The notes under the pieces were generated by a model. It had not been told where the DNA came from. It saw nothing but the letters and a program-made list of their open reading frames with translations, and ran no database searches. A stretch of 64,000 nt of DNA from NCBI GenBank assembly GCA_029948255.1, contig JALIZF010001502.1:124001-188000 (forward strand). The letters run 5' to 3'. Every line of letters starts with the position of its first letter. The stretch's first letter is position 1. The stretch is from Telmatactis stephensoni (Eukaryota > Cnidaria > Anthozoa > Actiniaria > Isophelliidae). Below, in pieces: positions 11,693 through 21,508 of this stretch. Made by a program: the position numbers and the translations under genes.

Positions 11693-12166
11693 ATGGCGGT
11701 TATGACACATGATGAGGCCACTAAAAACCATCAAGGTGGAGAAAACAGCAAGCCCTCCAATGAGAAAGAAACTCGACTGTACAGTACTGGCTCGAATGAA
11801 GATGCACTCTCTTGCTTGAAGCTTTACCTCTCAAGGTTGAATCCGATGTGTAATAGGGCATTCTATCAACGTCCAAAGCCACAAGTACCTTACGAAGACA
11901 AAATATGGTATGAGAACAAACCGGTTTGTATCAACAAGCTCGGAGAAATGATGAAAGTCATCTCCAAAGGGTGCAAACTTTCTAAAGTTTACATCAACCA
12001 CTCAGTACGAGCAACAGGAATCAAGCTGTTGTCGGATGCTAATATTCCAGACCGCCATATCAAGTTTGTTTCTGGCCATAGAAGCGAACAAAGTCTCGCA
12101 CACTACAGTTCCATGCCTTCAGTTCTTCAGCTGAAACAGTTCTCGGATACCATCTCTAATGCCTAA
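11693..12166 (+). pseudogene. Crypton-type tyrosine recombinase, C-terminal fragment
   Basis: This is the C-terminal half of a tyrosine recombinase of the Crypton/DUF3504 type. It reads MTHDEATKNHQGG, then KLYLSRLNP, then KLGEMMKVISKGC, then the catalytic boxes INHSVRAT (H-x2-R) and FVSGHRSEQSLAHYSS (second His and nucleophile Tyr). The N-terminal half with the first catalytic Arg is absent. The frame begins directly at the junction with the minus-strand gene ending at about 11690. It is homologous to the longer copy at 41710-40171 (MTHDEVSKNHPGG, NHSVRAT, GHRSEQSLLYY). Confidence 0.8.
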
Positions 12167-12439
12167 GTAGGTCGAAGCAATTTATCTTGAGCGAAAGCTC
12201 CTCAACTCCAGCCATCGCTAATTCCAACCTCATGGCTGCCAACGCGTCCGCCTTAATGGTTGGATTTCCAGGCGGGTTTTTCAACTTGTGCAACATTGGT
12301 AGCGTCCAAGTTTAATACATTGGCTCTCAAGCCCATTCTTATAAGAAGTAGTTGACTGATATAAGGATATTCTTAACTATCATGTTAACACTTTTTGCTG
12401 TGATTTTGTTCCAACTTTCTGTTGATTTCAAGTTCGATT

Positions 12440-13690
12440 GAACTTTTAATAATAAAAAAATAATAATATAACTTTATTTAAACACGATCAGTATTTAAAG
12501 CCAGAGGCTTGTGGGGTCGTGTAACAACATAATTAATAACATAAATAATATCAATGCATAATAATATGGATTGCTATAACTTAGTTTATCTAAAAATATA
12601 AAACATATAAAAAATTATAAAACTACTTTATATAATAAAATACTATTACATTCGCCGAATGCCAATATGGCGACCCACCCGAATAACTATTGCCCCGGAC
12701 TCACCAGCCCCTCATTCACGCAAAAACGCTTTTGTGTTTCCATGTGAGCACGAGGCCAGTAAGCCCCGAACAACAGCCACCCAAATTGGTCGCCACATTG
12801 GCTTTCGGTCTATGTACTGAAGACTCTGCCTAGCAGCCCTTCGGGTCTAACAAACACCAACAAACCAATTATTAGATCTCTGTTGATGTTCATCCAATGA
12901 CTGGTGAACAGCGTCTGATGGTTGAGTCAATCAACCCAAATACGATAGCAAATATTATAGTAGGATTAATTAGCTCAACCATTACTACAACATTTCAAGA
13001 ATATATATACACATCATTATATTTAGGTTGACATTGGTCCGTTAACCCATCAAAATTAAAATACATAAAATCACGTAACTTGGATAAAAGTTTACAAAAA
13101 TGCTTTATACTTTTAGAGTCTATATAAAGATATGTCATTCTATTCCATAAAATAGTCCCTCTACGATGAATTGATTGCTTCATATAACCTGTGTTAAAAT
13201 GTGAAACTGTTACATGATATTTACTTCTTGACCTTAGGCCATATGGATTGTCAGCGCACTTCAACAAAATACTATCCATACACTTAGGAACTAAGCTATT
13301 ATAAGCCTTGTAAATAAACTTAATTAACCTTAATTTATACATTGTGAATACCAGCCTACTTTATCTAATATTTCATCACAACTAAGTTGATCACAAGAAA
13401 GATTATAAATAATCTTAGCAGCTCTTAAGTGTAATTTTTCACTGTTCGATGAACTTCCCCATACAGGAAGGGTGTAGGTAACTGAGGGTAGTATGACTTT
13501 GAAGTAGAGATCAGCAAGCAAGTTCTTTGGTAAAAAGTAGCTTCTTTTGAGTAAGTTCAATTTGTTAAGAAATCCTTTCTTTACATCAACTATATGTAGT
13601 GACCAATTTAGTTTGTTGTCCACAATTACTCCCAGAAGTCTTGTGCTGTTAACCCACTTAACCACATTTTTACCAATGTGATTGAAATGA
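12440..13690 (-). mobile_element. LINE 3' end with reverse-transcriptase C-terminal region
   Basis: Minus-strand frames 13665-13330 and 13342-12995 are consecutive parts of one protein: STRLLGVIVDNKLNWSLHI, LLADLYFKVILPSVTYTLPV, then LRLIKFIYKAYNSLVPKCMD and RRGTILWNRM. These are the usual C-terminal blocks after the RT domain of CR1/L2/Rex-like LINEs. A frameshift separates them near 13335. An untranslated tail runs to about 12440, ending in an AT-rich AATAA-type repeat (ATAAAGTTATATTATTATT on the minus strand). RT catalytic motifs are absent. It is 5'-truncated near 13680. Confidence 0.8.
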
Positions 13691-13880
13691 TGACGTTCAA
13701 AGCGACGTTGTTTTGAAATTTTTAGCCAATAAGATTACTCATTTTGTATTGATAACAGATGACGTAATAAACAGAAGATCTGACTTAGAGAGTGCGAGTT
13801 TTCCATTTTTACCCCACAATTTCCCTCCCTCCCTTCAAAAGCCCTGTCCCCTTGACCGTTTAAGAATGTCTTATTATAAG

Positions 13881-14014
13881 TAATACCATGACCCTGAGGG
13901 ATATTAGTGATTAAATGTCCCCGAAGCCGAGGGAGGTTTAGTACGGCTTTTACTAAACCTCCCGAGGCTGAGGAGACATTTAATCACTAATATCCCGAAG
14001 AAGTCATGGTATTA
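13881..14014. repeat. Hairpin MITE, TAATACCATGA termini
   Basis: TAATACCATGACC at 13881 mirrors GTCATGGTATTA ending at 14014. The arms are about 60 bases and include GATATTAGTGATTAAATGTC and GAGGTTTAGT, around a nine-base loop. Confidence 0.88.
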
Positions 14015-14019
14015 CTTTG

Positions 14020-14586
14020 TAATACCATGATCACCGAGGAAATAAACGAAAATATACTTCGCTGTTTGTTCATCCAAAACTTGAACATATTATACAATTC
14101 TTTTGCGTAACCCTGTTCTCTGGGGACTTTTGAAAATAGATTTCTTTGTTATATACTTACAATGAACAAGTATTTATAGGTTGTTAATCAATTCGAAAGC
14201 TAAATTGTTTTTCATAATGCTTTCTTTGCTTCGTTGTGCACATGCGCAAAGTAGAATGAGTAGATCCCACGCGCATAAGAGTGTGCAGTGGTAAGAGGTA
14301 TAGGTGCGTTATGATGTTACAGAGTTTCAGAACATCCTGCACTTTTGTTCCGATTGTCCCAATGATTGTTATATGAGGGACTGTACCTCATGAATAGTAA
14401 TGAGGGAAATTTAGAACTAAATTTCCCTCATACATCATTAATGAGGGAAATTTAGTTCTAAATTTCCCTCATTAATGATGTATGAGGGAAATTTAGTTTT
14501 AAATCTCCCTCATTTATATTCAGGTAGGAGGGATGTTAGACATTAAATGTCCCTCTTGAAACAATGGATCCCGAGGTCATGGTATT
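14020..14586. mobile_element. Larger MITE of the same TAATACCATGA family with nested palindromes
   Basis: It begins TAATACCATGATCACCGAGG (14020) and ends CCGAGGTCATGGTATTA (14586). Between 14395 and 14520, short palindromes ATGAGGGAAATTTAG/CTAAATTTCCCTCAT are repeated several times in both orientations. No coding sequence is present. Confidence 0.75.
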
Positions 14587-14616
14587 AATTAAAATATTTC
14601 GATAAATATTATATAA

Positions 14617-14799
14617 AACAAATAGATTCCATTTTTCCGTGCGTCTGTACTCTAATCCATGCACAGAAGACGTCAAAATGTGATGAGAACAACACTCGAC
14701 TTCATCGCATGGCATATTTTTTTGTTCTCACCACATTTTGACGTCATCTGTGCATCGATTAGAGTAAAGAAACGCACGGAAAAATTGAATCTATTTGTT
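14617..14799. repeat. Foldback MITE
   Basis: AACAAATAGATTCCATTTTT at 14617 is mirrored at 14799. The inner arms include CCGTGCGT and GACGTCAAAATGTG/CACATTTTGACGTC. No coding content. Confidence 0.85.
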
Positions 14800-15197
14800 A
14801 AGTATATCTAAAATATTTCATAAATGCAAACATAGCACTACGCATTGACGAGGTTTAATTTTTATTCAGATATTTTGACATTAAGTAAATGTTTGTAGGC
14901 CGTGAAGCAAAACCATGAGTTATGTATTTTGACATTATTAGCGAGTTTCCTCTTCACTGTCATACATATTTAATAGTCTATCAATTTTGTCCATCACTCT
15001 CATGGCTTTTGCGCACATTTCTGTATGGGCCTTGTTCACTGTCTTCGACTACAACAATTTTCTCCTCTTTATTCCTCCTAAGGTATCCATAGTTTGAGGT
15101 GCGTTCTTCTCCTTGTCCTCCCTCTTGGAAGAATCAGCAGTATCATGATCATCATTATCATCATCGTCGTCATCGTCATCGAGATCCACTGTATAGC

Positions 15198-15773
15198 TCA
15201 ACTTGGCCTCTGCTCTCTCTTCTGGAAGGCTTTTTTAGAGTACCTCGTCTTTGTTTCTATGATAGTCTGGGACATGCGAGTTGATTGACTGGCGTGAGAT
15301 GCACATTCTTGTTGTTTTGTACTTTGCGTGCTCCCAATATTTTTGCTAACGATTCGCCGAATCCTTTTGATAATTGCTTCCCGCGGTGTGTTTTGGTAAT
15401 ATTCTTTCATTTTCAAGCTTTTGTTTATACATCCACGAAGTGGTTGGGCACTTATTTGCTTTTTGATGTTTTCAACTATTTCATTCCATCCAGAAAATTT
15501 CGAGTACACATCGAGTATAATCTCTTGTTCTTCCTCTGAAGCATGGAGGCGTTTAGTAGATTTCTTGAACGGATTATCCACTGCAAGAATTAATTAAGAC
15601 CAAATTAATACACCAAATGGCTAAAATCTAACATGATTTATCTTGACTAAGCTATCTGAAAAGATTAATGACATTTCAGTTATCAAAGCCAATAAATCGA
15701 AAAGTCACTTACGTGGATTCTGTGTCTTCCATTCGGATTCAGTGTCTTCAAACGGTCGCCAGATCTTTGCCAT
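15198..15773 (-). CDS. PIF/Harbinger second protein (IWRPFEDTE family), two exons
   Basis: Exon 1 runs 15773-15713 (MAKIWRPFEDTESEWKTQNP) to donor CCAC|GTAAGT. Exon 2 runs 15580-15198 from acceptor TTGCAG. The join is phase 1, giving 147 residues. The body is basic and helical: EEEQEIILDVYSKFSGWNEI, then YYQNTPREAIIKRIRRIVSK. An acidic run (LDDDDDDDND) is readable off frame downstream near 15180-15130, so the original protein was longer. It lies divergently about 0.8 kb from a Harbinger transposase at 16570. The same pair exists at 33658 and 32700, so I infer that it is the DNA-binding partner (Myb/SANT-type role) of that element. The domain itself is not one I can name from the sequence. Confidence 0.65.
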
Positions 15774-15866
15774 TGCACTGAGAACGGCTTGATCTAGTGG
15801 TTTTAGGGCGGTAATTTTATAGCAGTGGTTCGTAAAAGACCAAACTTTAACCAAAGAAAACCTGAT

Positions 15867-16112
15867 ATAGACGACTTTCAAAAATGGCGGCTCATTGTTC
15901 ACGAGAACGAGGCCAGAAAGGCCTCAAAATTTTCATGGCATCAAATGAGTCTAAGTCTATCCTGTAAAATGCACAGAAAATAGTTATTTCAAAAGGAAGA
16001 GGAACACATCATCTTTGATAAAAATAGACGTTTCGCCACGCTTATTTTCTGGTAACAAGGCCTTTGTGGCCTCGTTCTCATGTACTAGGCCGCCATTTTT
16101 GAAAGTCGTCAA
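15867..16112. mobile_element. Foldback MITE between the divergent Harbinger genes
   Basis: GACGACTTTCAAAAATGGCG at 15867 is mirrored by its complement ending at 16112. A second paired segment, GAGAACGAGGCC...GGCCTCGTTCTC, lies inside. The left arm overlaps the presumed 5' leader of the gene at 15773. Confidence 0.8.
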
Positions 16113-16569
16113 TGCTCTTGTGAATGGAGCTTTTATTGTGATAGGTTAAAAAAGAATGATGGCCCAGCTTTTACACATCGATTTACAATGCTTAAAAAAG
16201 GAGGTACCAGCTCTAAATATAGGATTAGTATTCAATTGACACAAATGAATCATACGCAATTAACGATTAAATTAACTTAACAATACGATTTTCTGCTGCT
16301 GCTAAGTGCGGTTACATAACGTTTTTCTGCATTAGTTTTCAGCATTGTATAAGTTGAAACAAATATATGAATGAGGACCTTGATTTCATAAACTGACTTA
16401 TGAAGTGTAAAATCAAAGGAATTCATTTTTGTTTCCACTTAAACAATAATCCCAATGATGAAAACTAAGATATTGAAAAATGTTGCATAACCGCAAATTG
16501 CAGCAGAGAAGAATATACGCAAATGAGCGGACGTTTCCGTATGCTTTGATACATTTATACTAGTTAAAT

Positions 16570-17633
16570 ATGGTTCCCCCTCAACAGTTCTTAGCTGCAA
16601 TAGGAGCTTTTGTAATGGTACTTGGACAACTTCCTCCGCCACCTGTTCATAATATAAATCAACTACAGCACTTAATCCAGATTTTGATACCAATTTTGTT
16701 GCTACTATCATCATTTCCAAATCCTCCACTTTCGGTCTGTCGTATCATAGAGCGTCTTGATCCAGGTTTTTGTGGATTCCAGTTTAGAGGAAGACATCTT
16801 TTTGTGAACATACAAAACCAAAGATACCTTTTTTGGTTAAACACAGGAGAACTGCCAGAAACTCTGTTGGACATAACCTCCAAGGTCTCTGTAGATTTGT
16901 CACGCCTAAACAGGAGGGGAAGGCCAAGGCAAAGAAAAAGAAGCTCCAAGCTTAACAGCGTAGACAAAGTTTTAATTACTTTTATTTGGCTTAGAAAACC
17001 TTGCTTTGATACTCTCGCTTTAATGTTTGATGTGAGCCCATCTACTGTCTCAAGTATTATTCATACTGTCATCCCAATTTTGTGGCGATATTTTCACAAT
17101 CAAGTATCTTAGCCAACGTTGGTAGAACGGAACGCTTTGCGTGGAAACTGGCAATCTTTTCCAGATGCGGTTGGTTGCATCGATGGTACACATGAAATTT
17201 ACAGACCAGAAGCCGAACCTCAACAAGATTTTTTCAGTGGTCACCGACATTATCACCTAATGAACACCCAGCTTATTGTTGATAATCTTGGTAACATTGT
17301 CTTTCTTCAGGCTGGTTTCCTAGGTTCACTTAATGATGCTGGTAATTATAACTTCATGGAAAGGATTGGACCAGGTACGAACTATGATATGCCCCCTGGT
17401 GTTGTACTTTTGGCAGACAAGGGTTATGGTGACGGAATCAACAACGAAGAGCAAGAAAATTCAACCGAGAATTATCTAGATGTAGCATTATTGTTGAACA
17501 CACAATAAAACATGTAAAAACATATCGTTCAGTTGGAAGCATTTGGCGTCATCCAAGATGGTTTCAGCTGGTAGTTGTAGAGCTGAGCACATTCCTGGCT
17601 CAGCGACATGTTGTACTTTTTGATGATCTTTAG
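16570..17633 (+). pseudogene. PIF/Harbinger transposase (DDE_Tnp_4 type), copy 1
   Basis: It starts at ATG 16570. It shares FRGRHLFV..QRYLFWLNTG and FDTLALMFDVSPSTVSSII (helix-turn-helix) with copy 2. The catalytic core reads GCIDGTHEIYRPEAEP (first Asp), SGHRHYHLMNTQLI, FLQAGFLGS and LLADKGYGD (second Asp). The last part is off frame: RARKFNRELSRCSIIVEHTI carries the Glu, then GSIWRHPRWFQLV, ending FDDL at 17633. Defects are a TAG at 17110 replacing an expected Trp codon and a deletion/frameshift near 17430-17450. Known family role: cut-and-paste transposition in the nucleus with 3-bp target duplications. It is inactive as read. Confidence 0.88.
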
Positions 17634-18021
17634 TCAAAACACTGATCTAATTTCATACCTGTATATATTAGGTGAAAAAATACAAACGGGTGCATCTTTA
17701 ACTAATATAAATTCATTAAAGCTCAAATTAGAATTTTTGATATTCTACTGAACTAATTTGTTTAAATTTTGCAAGCTAGCAGTGTTATTTTAAACTTCTA
17801 TGCGCACTTCATGGAAGAGTGATCAAATAAGGATAGTGAAAGTCCTCATCCACGCGCTCAGTAGCTATTTGCATATTTAGGAGTCTTTTCTAGTATAGTA
17901 GTTAATTATCATATGGAGTTGCACTTATGCGAATGATCTCTAATAGTTTTTATTTAGCGACAATAAGTCAATATCACTAAACCATAACAATCTATAAATG
18001 AATACACAAGAGACATCAAAT
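17634..18021. other. Intergenic, no gene seen
   Basis: AT-rich flank after the Harbinger transposase. I looked for TIRs matching those of copy 2 (AGAGTTGTTCCGC) and did not find them. Confidence 0.4.
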
Positions 18022-18173
18022 AGAGTGATTTCATCGGCCTGTGAAACAATTACTAATAGTCAGTGTTTAATAGTGTCTAATAGTTGTATTGCAACAAAAG
18101 AAAACAATGGGTGCAGAGTCTATTAGTGTCTATTAGCTTAGTAACTATTTCACAGTCCGGTGAAAGTCACTCT
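18022..18173. repeat. AGAGTG hairpin MITE (copy 1)
   Basis: AGAGTGATTTCATCGGCC...GTGAAAC is mirrored by GTTTCACAG..TGAAAGTCACTCT. The centre contains CAACAAAAGAAAACAATGG and GTCTATTAG repeats. It belongs to the nine-copy family described in the findings. Confidence 0.88.
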
Positions 18174-18408
18174 ACACAGGAGACAAGTTTTAATAGTTCA
18201 TCATTAATTTTCTTCTGTGACTCAGATTTTAATTTCATTCAATTAAATAGAGCTTTATTGTTATTGTGGCAACAAAAAGGCTACCATGTACAAGAGAATG
18301 TATGACAGTATAATTATTCGATTTTTAGCATAAATATGAACGCGAAATATGAAAGTTATGAACTTGCACTAACTGTGGTATCTCATTAATTTTTTAATCA
18401 GCTTTTTA

Positions 18409-18528
18409 TAATCTTCCATCATTTTTTTTCAACAGTTTCCCACAAAATGGGCAAAAGTTTGAGTTGCGGCTTGTTGAATTCTGGCACGAAGAACATATTT
18501 GTGAAACATCATCTTTAAACATTTCACT
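18409..18528 (-). CDS. Possible terminal exon encoding a zinc ribbon
   Basis: After an acceptor-like GGCCTCAG the minus frame reads TSEMFKDDVSQICSSCQNST, then CPFCGKLLKKNDGRL and a stop. The C-x2-C ... C-x2-C spacing is that of a small zinc ribbon. No upstream exon was found: the preceding DNA is a C-rich repeat. It may be a broken gene or chance. Confidence 0.3.
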
Positions 18529-18599
18529 TGTACTGAGGCCACGGAATTGGGATGAGGTCAGTAGTAGGAAAGTGCCGTTTCTAAGACCGGTGCAGCCGG

Positions 18600-18800
18600 T
18601 ACAGCACCCCCCTCCCCAGACCCCTAGCCCGGTAGGGCTACCTCCCCTCCCTGGGGTATGGGGTACAACCCCTCCCCCTACTAGCCCGGTAGGGCTACCG
18701 CCCCCCCTCCCCCCCCCCCCTCCCAGGAGTATGATGAGGTACGACCCCTCCCCCTCGAGCCCGGTAGGACTACCTCTTAGCTTTCTGAGGTTAGATGGGG
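18600..18800. repeat. C-rich tract with AGCCCGGTAGGGCTACC units
   Basis: Three copies of AGCCCGGTAGGRCTACC lie near 18627, 18681 and 18759, separated by CCCCTCCC-rich spacers including an almost pure C run at 18700-18722. The frames in this tract are proline-rich artefacts. Confidence 0.85.
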
Positions 18801-19191
18801 TACGAGGGTGGTACAACGAGACATGAATGGGGTACGAGCGCAGCGAGTTTCCAGTACAGCGATTACGGGGTCAATGACGTCATTGGTGGTGCAATGATCA
18901 CCAACCGGGTCAAGCAATTTTCTTCTCTTTTGAATCCTCCTAATTCGTAAATCGTATCCTATTAATATTTTCTTCTAATTCTTAAATGGTATCCAATTAA
19001 AGAAGTAGCAAAAGTGGCCACAAAGAATCAAAGTTTTAGATTTTCTAAACCTATGTGCGTGACGGCCATTGTTTTAGAAACGGTCACCTGTAAATCTATT
19101 GTTTTTGAAACTCGTGTTTACAGTTTGTACAAGAATTGTTTCCAGAGTCATTTATTCAATCAAAATTGACCTTAGATTTAAAATACATAAG

Positions 19192-19893
19192 TGTCAGGAT
19201 CTCATATCGTCACAGTGATTATATACCAAATAGTTGTCAAAACACCCATTGGTCATGTCAATTAATAGGCAAATGACGATCGTGTCTAAAACTCCACACG
19301 GGTATTGATTCTTTTATTACATCTATTCTTAAACAACTACGTTCAAAAGGAGGAAAAAGGGGGTTTGACGAATACGAAATCGTACTGATTTTTCGCCATA
19401 AACATGAAAACGAGGCGACGAAAGCGCAATGATGCGATGAATACAGATTATGCATAGTAATTAGAAAGTTTATTGACTTTGTGTTTGTTATATTTAAAAC
19501 AATAAAACCACCAGCACGATTTTGTTTCTCTAATTGGTTTTTATTCCATAACACATCTAAACGAGAATCCATACAGATTGTATATTGGAAAAATATGTTC
19601 CATCTTGCATACAACAATAAGTTACACACGTTATCTAATACAATTACAACTGACTTAAGTATATTTTTAGATGGACTTAAGATCGCGATCGTCTTGGACA
19701 TTATAGTCACTTACAACTTTCCTGTTGTTCTGTTTTAGTTTGGTCTTGACTGCTTTCCTTAGATTATGCTGCCTTGGCTGTGATAATTCGTGGACTCTTT
19801 CTTGTTGTTTCGGTATGTTTATATTGGCATTGTTTTCATCTATTGTATTTTGGTATACAACGAATTTGACTTTCGGTTGTAGTTTAGCTTCCT
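19192..19893 (-). repeat. Inverted duplication, left arm
   Basis: About 700 bases are almost identical, in reverse orientation, to 20735-21440. Translated frames match nearly residue for residue (for example LSPSKNILKSVVIVLDNVCN in both). The outer flank 18555-18628 is also repeated, inverted, at 21443-21515. About 560 bases (18629-19191) are present only on this side. Confidence 0.9.
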
Positions 19894-20017
19894 GTAAATA
19901 CTTTCTTCTTTGGTTGGTATCCATTAAGTGTACATCCGCGAGATGGTTTGCCAGTCTTACGAGATATTTTGCACCGCAATCAGGCACAGGACAATCGCGA
20001 CAAACACGTTTAACCAT
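19690..20017 (-). CDS. Possible exon with a C2H2-type finger (transposon-like)
   Basis: From an ATG at 20017: VKRVCRDCPVPDCGAKYLVR, then LANHLADVHLM. This gives C-x4-C-x12-H-x4-H finger spacing, followed by QRRKYLQEAKLQPKVKF and a polar stretch. The finger part lies outside the inverted duplication and the rest inside it. I cannot assign a family or confirm a downstream exon. Confidence 0.4.
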
Positions 20018-20289
20018 GCTTACAGTTCGAAGAACAAACCCAAAATATGCTGTTTTATCCTAAATTGTGGCTTATATAGAAGGCCAGTAAGGCCGGAAAA
20101 CAAGCTGAAAAGGCCATTACCAGGCTAGAAAGGCCAAAACCAGGCCAAATGGGTAGGAAAGGTCAGCCAAGCCAAAATCATAGAGTATTGTATCTCTGTC
20201 TGTACAAACATGCCCAAGGCATGTTTAGCCAGTCCTTTGTTATTGATAATGACGTCACAATATGCTCCAAATGAAAAAATAATGAAAAT

Positions 20290-20605
20290 ACACTATAATT
20301 TATCTATTATGATAATCTACACTAGACTGCTAGAATCTATAGCTAGAATCTACACTAGCTAGACTACTAATACTAGAATCTACACTAGACTGCTAGAATC
20401 TATAGCTAGAATCTAGCTAAAATCTACACTAGACGGCTAGAATCTATAGCTAGAATCTACACTAGCTAGACTACTAGAATCTACACTAGACTGCTAGAAT
20501 CAATAGCTAGAATCTAGCTAGACTACTAGAATCTACGCTAGACTACTAGAATCTACACTAGCTAGACTACTAGAATCTACACTAGACTACTAGAATCTAG
20601 CTAGA
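20290..20605. repeat. Irregular satellite of CTAGAATCTACACTAG-type units
   Basis: Tightly repeated, slightly varying units built from CTAGAATCTA, CACTAGCTAGACTA and AGCTAGAATCTA fill the interval. Many are self-complementary (CTAG). Confidence 0.92.
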
Positions 20606-20606
20606 T

Positions 20607-20727
20607 AGGTCGATGTGGGGTCGATGTGGGGTCGATGTGGGGTCGATGTAGGGTCGATGTGGGGTCGATGTAGGGTCGATGCGGGGTCGGTGTGGGGTCG
20701 ATGTGGGGTCGATGCGGGGTCGATTAA
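20607..20727. repeat. 11-bp minisatellite GGTCGATGTGG
   Basis: About eleven units of GGTCGATGTGG with few variants, immediately before the right arm of the inverted duplication. It supplies the artificial GSMWGRCGVDV-like frame. Confidence 0.93.
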
Positions 20728-20734
20728 ACTACAA

Positions 20735-21440
20735 CCGAAAGTCAAATTCGTTGTATACCAAAATACAATAGATGAAAACAATGCCAATATAAACATACCG
20801 AAACAACAAGAAAGAGTCCACGAATTATCACAGCCAAGGCAGCATAATCTAAGGAAAGCAGTCAAGATCAAACTAAAACAGAACAACAGGAAAGTTGTAA
20901 ATGACTATAATGTCCAAGACAATCGCGATCTTAAAAACTGGTTGACAATGGAACAGTTAAGTCCATCTAAAAATATACTTAAGTCAGTTGTAATTGTATT
21001 AGATAACGTGTGTAACTTATTGTTGTATGCAAGATGGAACATATTTTTCCAATATACAATCTGTATGGATACTCGTTTAGATGTGTTATGGAATAAAAAC
21101 CAATTAGAGAAACAAAATCGTGCTGGTGGTTTTATTGTTTTAAATATAACAAACACAAAGTCAATAAACTTTCTAATTACTATGCATAATCTGTATTCAT
21201 CGCATCATTGTGCTTTCGTCGCCTCGTTTTCATGTTTATGGCGAAAAATCAGTACGATTTCGTATTCGTCAAACCCCCTTTTTCCTCCTTTTGAACGTAG
21301 TTGTTTAAGAATAGATGTAATAAAAGAATCAATACCCGTGTGGAGTTTTAGACAAGATCGTCATTTGCCTATTAATTGACATGACCAATGGGTGTTTTGA
21401 CAACTATTTGGTATATAATCACTGTGACGATATGAGATCC
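20735..21440 (+). repeat. Inverted duplication, right arm
   Basis: Mirror copy of 19192-19893, starting TAAACTACAACCGAAAGTC. It lacks the zinc-finger part present upstream of the left arm: the minisatellite replaces it. A few substitutions separate the arms, suggesting a fairly recent event. Confidence 0.9.
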
Positions 21441-21508
21441 TGATCCGGGGTCTGGGGAGGGGGGGGTGCTGTACCGGCTGCACCGGTCTTAGAAACGGCA
21501 CTTTCCTA

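Noticed and set aside
16659..17256. Minus-strand frames at 16967-16659 and 17256-17050
   Set aside because: Shadows of the Harbinger transposase on the plus strand.
18406..18826. Proline-rich or glycine-rich proteins on both strands
   Set aside because: Produced by the C-rich repeat tract with CCCGGTAGGGCTACC units. Only the short zinc-ribbon end was kept, at low confidence.
20615..21379. 254-residue plus-strand frame in the right duplication arm
   Set aside because: Starts in the 11-bp minisatellite. The rest repeats the antisense arm at 19258-19893 and shows no domain, so it was treated as a repeat.
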